Positions 58,023 through 64,000 of a DNA stretch of 64,000 nucleotides are shown in pieces. Each line of letters starts with the position of its first letter. Position 1 is the stretch's first letter. The position numbers and the translations under genes are program-made. The stretch lies in NCBI RefSeq assembly GCF_030272615.1, contig NC_081406.1, positions 478,546,900-478,610,899 of the forward strand, written 5' to 3'. The notes below the pieces were generated by a model that saw nothing but the letters and a program-made list of their open reading frames with translations, was not told where the DNA came from and ran no database searches. This DNA is from Cryptomeria japonica (taxonomy: Eukaryota; Streptophyta; Pinopsida; Cupressales; Cupressaceae).

Positions 58023-61000
58023 ATGAAGTACCAATATCAGGGATAGGTCCATGTTTCAAAGCTGGATGATCAAATTAAATGGGTCACAGACACTGAAGTA
58101 GGACACATAGAGATTGGGGATATTGGAACCCAATTGGATAAACCTAATCTAGATTCTCTCCATCGAAGGATCAAGAGGTTGGGTCTTCTGGAATCTACTG
58201 TATTCCCATAGTCGCTTCAAGCACCAGAGTTTATAATGACCATCACTCCATTCTACAATCCAGGGACCAGAAAGTTCATTGATGCACACGGAAAGACTAT
58301 CATTGACTTGTCGCTGGACATGCTAGGGTTCGTCTTTGGAATCCCAACTAGGGAAGAGGCATTCTTACTAACAGAAGAAGAGGCCTTGAAAACATGGAAC
58401 AAGAAGGTGTCAGCCAGCAAAAGACACATGAATACCAACTGGTTGGAAGAGGAGAGGAAAATAGGGCTCAAAGCTACAGAGGTCCTAAGGGCAAACTTCA
58501 AAGAGCCTCAAAGGGACTTGATTATTATGCTCAGCAGGGCCTTTGGCAAGCTTGACTGTAAGCATTTTCACCCTTGGATGTTCCAATTTATGAGTACCAT
58601 ATTGGTAGGAAAGCAATACTTTGATTGGCAGCAAAACCTTTCTGACAACATTTGTAAGCAGATGAAGGAGGTGCAGCATACCCAGAAGTTATTTTTCACG
58701 TCCTATGTCATTTGGGTAGCTGCCAGAGCTGAAATGTTTCTAGGCTTACAGGTAGAAGGGCAGTTAGGAGAAGCTGAGGGATAGAAGAAGATATGGGAAT
58801 ATTATTCCCAACTCACTCTAACAAATGCAAAGACAAACTTCAAGAGGGTTAATGATGCCTTCATCTTCCCTATGATCATTAATTTGACTGGAGACGTAGG
58901 ATATCAGATAAGCCCAGAAGCCATGGCTATTATCTAGGAGTGGGCATGTTAGTTCATCCAAAACCCATGCTCCACTTACATCAGAGTTAGTGGATTCATA
59001 GGGAATCCAATGCTGCTACCTCATTATTGCAATGATAGGGTAATCCTGCTGGAGTATGTGAGACAACTTCTTGGTCTCCAGTCACTGCTATCTTCTAAAC
59101 ACAAATTAGGTATTGACTTCTCGGTGTCAATTGGTTATTTCACTTGTTCTAAAATAGGAGTGGCAAAGTTGTCCAAGCAAGAGCTTCAGGATTTGAACCT
59201 AAAAGAATATAATCATACTAGGGAAATTTATGATCCCTAAGGGAAACTTAAGCAAGCTATGCCTAAGGCATATGAGGGGCATAGGCCCAGCTTGGAAGAC
59301 TTTTGGGCCAACTTGCAAGACTGTTTTGAAGTCAGGGAGAAGAATTATAATAGGTTGTCCGTGCTGCAGGTTAGAGACTTTGGTATCGAGACTAATCTCC
59401 CTAAAGAACTGAGGGATGATGGAGAGTTACTCGACCCAATTTATAAAGAACCAGGGATAGACAAGAGGCCCCTCTCTCTAGTAAAATGGTCTGCAAGTGA
59501 AGATACAGATATGGAGAAGGTCTCCCAGGTAGTCATAAATAGGACTAAACAATGGTTAAGCCAGAGCGTCAGACCCAGTGCATCAAAAAGAAAGCAAAAG
59601 GAATCCACCTCAGGGGTATTGTAGTCAAGAGGCCATAAAGAGTATGCTCGAAAAACAAGTCAGCTTCAAGACAGAATACCTCCACTGACCCAGGTGAGGA
59701 CGACAAGCCTCAATAAATAACTGAGGACTTGCTGAAGAAACTCCAAGAAAAGATGAAGGAGTTTGAACTATTGAAGAAGGCTGCAGACCTAGGGGTGACC
59801 GATGGGATAGGTGCAGTCCCACTTGCCAGAGTTCTCCCACCAAGGACTTCTATAGGCCACACTGAAGGAGAGGATACTCAAGAATAGGAAGAGAACCTAG
59901 AAGCCACCAAGGATGTACCTACTCAGCCACCTTCCACATGTACAATAAGTGCTTCGGGCACCGCTACTCCCGCACCACCATTAGTTAATGTATCCATAGG
60001 GCAGCCCAGAGTGCAAGGTTTTACATCTACTACTAAGGAAGTGAAAATTAGAAATGTCGAGTCTGACTCTAACCAGGAGGAAGAGGATCTCGACCAACAT
60101 CAGCCTCTAGGGAGTGAACAAGAAGGAGGTGAAGCAGAGGATATCCTGAATGAAAGGTTGATTCTAACTCCTTAAGACCAAGAAGACCTGCTTAAAGATA
60201 TAGAAGCTGGGCAAGCAGAGATGGAGCTAGGTGATGAAGAAATGACATTCAATGAGGAAGTTAGTGGTAAGCTAGGAGATTTACACAAATAACAAGCTCT
60301 CCAAGGTAACTTAGCCCACCAAATTTCATCATTCTAGGATCCTGGCCAAATGTGAGCTGAAGCAGAGGAGTAGGTAGAGGAGTAGGTAGAGCTGCATGTT
60401 ATAACTGTTGATATTGTATCATATCAAGGTGATAAAGCTTAAGATATACGAGAATGGTTAGAGTTTACCTTTGGAAAGAAAAAGAGAAAAGTAGAGCTTC
60501 CCAAGGTTACTCTACAACAAGCAATCACCGAGGAACCACCAAAGATTAAGAAGTTGAAGATGGTTCACCACTTGTTGAAAACTAGTTCTGGTGAAGTGAT
60601 TGCAGATATGGTGGCTCCATCATAGGCTGAGGGACAAGCTTCTCCCAAATACCAAGTATCACAGATAAACCTTGGTAAGCAGACCAAGCGGGGAGAATTA
60701 GATACCTTGGAACTAGCCACAAGCATTGTTAGAGGGCATGTGGAAAAGGAGCATAGCTCAAATGTAGAACTTAAAGCGCAGCTTCGGCAGTATAAACACG
60801 TCTTGGTAGAAATGTGTAAACTTTTGGACTCCTGTAGGACAGACGAACTACCTTCAACCTCATCATTGCTAGAAGGAGATGTAAAGGCACTATTGGAGGT
60901 GAGACAAGTAGCTGCGGCCACCGAATCATGGACTCAAGTGAATGCAACCAAAATTAGATTGTTTCTAAAGAATACAGTGGAAATATACCGTAAAGCGGTA

Positions 61001-61570
61001 TAGGCAGGTGTAGCTTTGGAAGCCTGTTCCACATAATGGGAGTGAAATGAGAACACCTATAATAAACAGCTCCAAATTTTAAAAAGGATACTATGATCAG
61101 GATAAGAGCCGATAGTACAAGAAGACCTCTTAGGAGGGGATAGTTGTGAGAATTTATAATCTTACGTATACATTCTGGAGCTAAAAGTAGAGATGTATCA
61201 GTAGTATGTCAAAGAAATGACTAATATTCAGGACCCTCTTCTTAGAGAGATTTTTTTATATGAGAATTTTGTGACTAATATACTAGGGCCTTTTGGCCTC
61301 GGAATAGTTGATACTGGAATAATGGACCAACAACAAGTTTTGAATCAATGGGATGCATATGAAGCACAAAACTTAGGACCTGCCACTCAATTCGATGTTG
61401 GCCTTATGGATAGATACACACAGCTGATTACTCAGAGTCAAGAGGTGGCAGATACAGTAAAGGAGTTAGAGGAACAAGGAGCACATGCAGAAGAGGCTTT
61501 GAAGAAATATAAATTTATAATTAAGCATGTAGCGAATCCGCTAGTCCAAGCTGTTGTATGCATAATTTAA
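58023..61570 (+). pseudogene. Unknown retroelement-type protein, long broken frame
   Basis: ATG 58023 lies in GCCACCATGA. One frame runs to 59624 with about five stops, then after a frame change coding-like text continues to 61570, about 1180 codons. Residues 70-250 form a globular block with FYNPGTRKFIDAHGKTIIDL, MLGFVFGIPTREEAF and HPWMFQFMSTILVGKQYFDW. The same style appears in the 21567 frame, but I cannot name a family. Coiled coils lie near 59730 and 60700-60900, an acidic Gln/Glu region at 60060-60290, and a basic GKKKRKVELPKV patch near 60475. The final 118 residues (61217-61570) are open. Many stops are TAG at likely Gln sites. Confidence 0.55.
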
Positions 61571-61743
61571 AATTATAAGGCTTTTACCAAGAAATAAAAA
61601 AAAATCTAGGCACACAATTGCTAAAGATAGGAAAGCTTTTTCTTGATTCTAAAACTACTCCTTTTACTCAAGTCCCAATTCTGAAAGAAATCCTGGATGA
61701 TTACGAAAACGTGGCTCACCCATCATAGTCTTCGTAATGCTCA
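61571..61743. other. Short spacer before the LTR
   Basis: No gene and no clear polypurine tract are seen, so it is uncertain whether the preceding frame and the next LTR belong to one element. Confidence 0.35.
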
Positions 61744-62638
61744 TGTAGCGTCCGTTTTTTAGTTGTTAAGTGGAATGTCCAGGCAAAAACTTGCAAGTTA
61801 ACTATGACTCCTGATTTTAGTTCTTAATTTAGGGTAGAGTTATTTCCTAAATAATAGGGTGAAAAACTTCTATAAATTGAGAAGTTGAATTCATTTGTAA
61901 GGGTCCCCAAATTGATGATTTGTGGCCTACTTAGAGATTTTTAGAGATTTTTGCATATTGTTAAGAAGTTTGAGTTATTTTGCTATACATTCATGGAGAT
62001 TAATATGAAAAGCAGCTTGTAGATTGCCTGATTTACATCTATATTCTACCAAATTGTTCTGTGTAATCGGTAACGTCTATTATTTTGAGTTAGCAAAGTG
62101 GTAATCTTTTTGTCTATTATGATATGAACCATATTACGCATGTCTGTGGTGTATGAGAATTATTATGATAGGCCATATTGTTGATGATTCTATTTTCACA
62201 AATTTGTGAAATTGATGATTTTGCAAGTTTTATGGAAGTCCATTGTTGAATGCTAACTTGGATAATATTTGATAATTGCTCAAATTGCAGGGAAATAATT
62301 GAATAGTTTATTGAGTTGTCGTTGTATTGATCTTTATTGTTATTTTCTTGTTTCCCTTATGCCTCACATTTTATTTCCCCAGAGAATCTTAAATCAGAAA
62401 ATACAAAAAAAAGAGAGAAAGTACAATTGTTCGTAAACCAGCGAGATTTAGTTCTAACTAGTAGGCCCCTTTACAGGTATAACCACATCAACCATTAAGC
62501 TATCCATCACTGTCGAGACCTGACTACAGAGACCTTGGGGTAGTGAGTTACTCTAAACTTGTTACTTTTCATGAGAGGTGGTGAGTGTTTGCTTAAACTG
62601 CCTGACTGTTGGTGGGTGTGTCAAAACGCACATCAACA
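61744..62638 (+). repeat. LTR, single copy in the window
   Basis: It starts TGTAGCGTCC, has TATAAATTGA at 61871-61880 and ends CATCAACA before a primer-like site. The length would be 895 bp. No partner LTR is visible, so it may be a 5' LTR of a truncated element, or another shared LTR. Confidence 0.55.
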
Positions 62639-62643
62639 AAAAT

Positions 62644-62661
62644 TGGTGCTAGAAGGAGGGC
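62644..62661 (+). other. Candidate primer-binding site
   Basis: TGGTGCTAGAAGGAGGGC follows the LTR end by five bases. The TGG start and position fit a primer site. The tRNA is not assigned. Confidence 0.5.
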
Positions 62662-62688
62662 CGTAGACTAAACCCCTTGTAGGAGAAC

Positions 62689-63357
62689 TGTCATGCCCAA
62701 AATTTAGGGCAAGAACGAGGTAAATTTTTTTTATAAACATAACTTTTAAAAGCATTAAATCGACAAATATAAAATATTATAACATGTTTTATCTTACTAT
62801 GTTTAGAGTTAATCTTAACTCCTAGCTCAAGTAAGCAAATTATTAGTTAGATAAAAATGCAGAATACTAAAATAATTAAATACTATTTTAACTCATCAAA
62901 ATTAGCCCAATAGATAATTCTGAATCCAAAACTCTCATTTGATAGACAAGGATACCATTAACTCCCAAGAGTCTTTATTATTATTTTTTTAAGAAGCATT
63001 AAAATTAGTATCGACACCTATATTTATAAGTGTCTTTATTTTTCTTAACAATAATTAAATATTAGACTGAGCTAAAGCAACAAAAGGGTCGATTATATTC
63101 GAAATGAATATTTTACTTTTATTTAAATTAAAATTCAATAATAATCCACAGATTTCAATTCATAAATATCTCAACCTATTTAAATTCACAATTAAATATT
63201 AACTGCATTAAAATTTAATTCATAACATCTCAATATTATTAAGTTTAAAAATAGATATTAACCTCGTTAATATTTTATCTATGACATCTCAATATTTTTA
63301 AATTTAAAGCACTAAAATAAATATTAATCTCATTAATATTTAGCTCATAAACATCTC
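62689..63357. other. AT-rich non-coding stretch, possible LTR start at 62689
   Basis: TGTCATGCCCAAAATTTAGG follows a purine-rich TAGGAGAAC and could be another LTR start, without a partner. Between 63110 and 63350 the motif TTAAATATTAA...CATCTCAATATTT recurs about four times. No gene is seen. Confidence 0.35.

Positions 63358-63390
<33 letters not shown>
63358..63390. repeat. (CA)n microsatellite followed by (TA)n
   Basis: About 13 CA units run directly into a short TA run. Confidence 0.95.
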
Positions 63391-63771
63391 TCCCTAGAGT
63401 ATTGCCCATGCAAACCCTAACCCCTTTTTTTTATTTATAAAATAAGGCTCTCCTTATGTTATTTTTTTATTTATTTTCATTTATAGCCACATTTTACCCT
63501 AGCCCTAACCGGGCTAGGGTTTCTTCTTTTCCTTTTGTTATTTTCGAGACTATGCAGGGCCGAATGGGTGGCGGCCATGACAAATGGCGAAGGGAGGTGG
63601 TGCTTTGAGGGGGGTGGCGGTGAGCAGTGAGTGACGGAGGTCTCATGTAGGAGAGGAGAGGCGGAGGGACTGGAGGGCATCGGTGGCTCCACCCGAACCC
63701 CGCTCACTATGGGTTTCCACAGTGGCGGCGTCCACTATGGATGCCCACAGTGGCGGCTCAGGCCGAGCCGA
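63391..63771. other. Short GC-rich island, no gene supported
   Basis: 63540-63771 is unusually GC-rich. ORFs on both strands lack recognisable features. CCACAGTGGCGGC recurs at about 63716 and 63746. Confidence 0.4.
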
Positions 63772-63792
63772 CCACTGTGCTTTGCACAGTGG
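63772..63792. repeat. Perfect hairpin
   Basis: CCACTGTGC, a TTT loop and GCACAGTGG form a 9-bp stem. The CACAGTGG arm also matches the flanking CCACAGTGGCGGC copies. Confidence 0.8.
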
Positions 63793-63869
63793 GTTTGGCC
63801 CGTGCCCTACCCGCTGTCCCCTTTTTAAAAAAAAGTTTTAATACATTTTTTTTTTCTTTATATAAATGC

Positions 63870-63876
63870 AAAATAA

Positions 63877-63942
<66 letters not shown>

Positions 63943-64000
63943 CACATATGTGTATATATGTATATATATGCAAATATATTTATATAAATATATATTTTAA
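63870..64000. repeat. (TA)n tract with palindromes, to the window end
   Basis: TA dinucleotides run almost unbroken, with a perfect palindrome centred on ACACATATGTGT at about 63942-63953. Confidence 0.95.

Noticed and set aside
63477-63828. ORFs in the GC-rich island
   Set aside because: Short, low-complexity translations on both strands, with no recognisable motif.

Overview
The window is plant nuclear DNA made almost entirely of nested and tandem LTR retrotransposons. I found no intact host gene, rRNA, tRNA or CRISPR array. The AT-rich background, very long LTRs, Ty3/gypsy (Tat-like) and Ty1/copia domains and plant mobile domain (PMD) fragments point to a large-genome land plant. A gymnosperm is my best guess, but that is inference. 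Every coding region I could follow is broken by stops or frameshifts.

Layout from left to right. (1) 1-19087 is element A, a Tat-like element without a pol gene. It holds a 5' leader (1-1215), a Gln/Pro/Ser-rich frame (1243-4098), an antisense PMD pseudogene (15110-16912), a polypurine tract and an LTR (17737-19087). (2) A second, non-autonomous Tat-like element (4790-13454, LTRs about 1.6 kb) is inserted in element A. It encodes Gag-like, protease and G-patch-like segments but no reverse transcriptase. (3) The element A LTR is followed directly by a primer-binding site and a second copy of the leader (19093-21163), so two copies of A share one LTR in tandem. (4) 21164-23284 holds an RNase H tail and an unrecognised pseudogene. 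(5) 23490-28525 is the 3' part of element C. It carries an antisense PMD gene that appears to have its own TATA box and an intron, then a polypurine tract and LTR.

(6) 28526-34062, continuing at 52591-52715, is a minus-strand copia array, again two internal regions sharing one LTR. (7) Inserted in it is a Ty3/gypsy Tat-like element, 34063-52590, with a perfect TAACC target duplication. Its domain order is Gag-protease-second RNase H-RT-RNase H-integrase. (8) Inside that lies a non-autonomous copia element, 40677-47136, with target duplication GAGGG. It encodes a coiled-coil/zinc-knuckle protein and a long unknown frame. (9) 52716-55345 is a plus-strand copia RT-RNase H fragment with its 3' LTR.

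(10) 55346-64000 holds degenerate satellites, a palindrome-rich repeat block with a TATA box, a long unknown pseudogene (58023-61570), another LTR with a primer site (61744-62661), and AT-rich DNA ending in microsatellites.

Insertion order is clear for one stack: the minus-strand copia is oldest, the gypsy element entered it, and the non-autonomous copia entered the gypsy. Many internal stops are TAG or TGA at places where the protein family has Gln or Arg. This fits decay of methylated cytosines in silenced elements.
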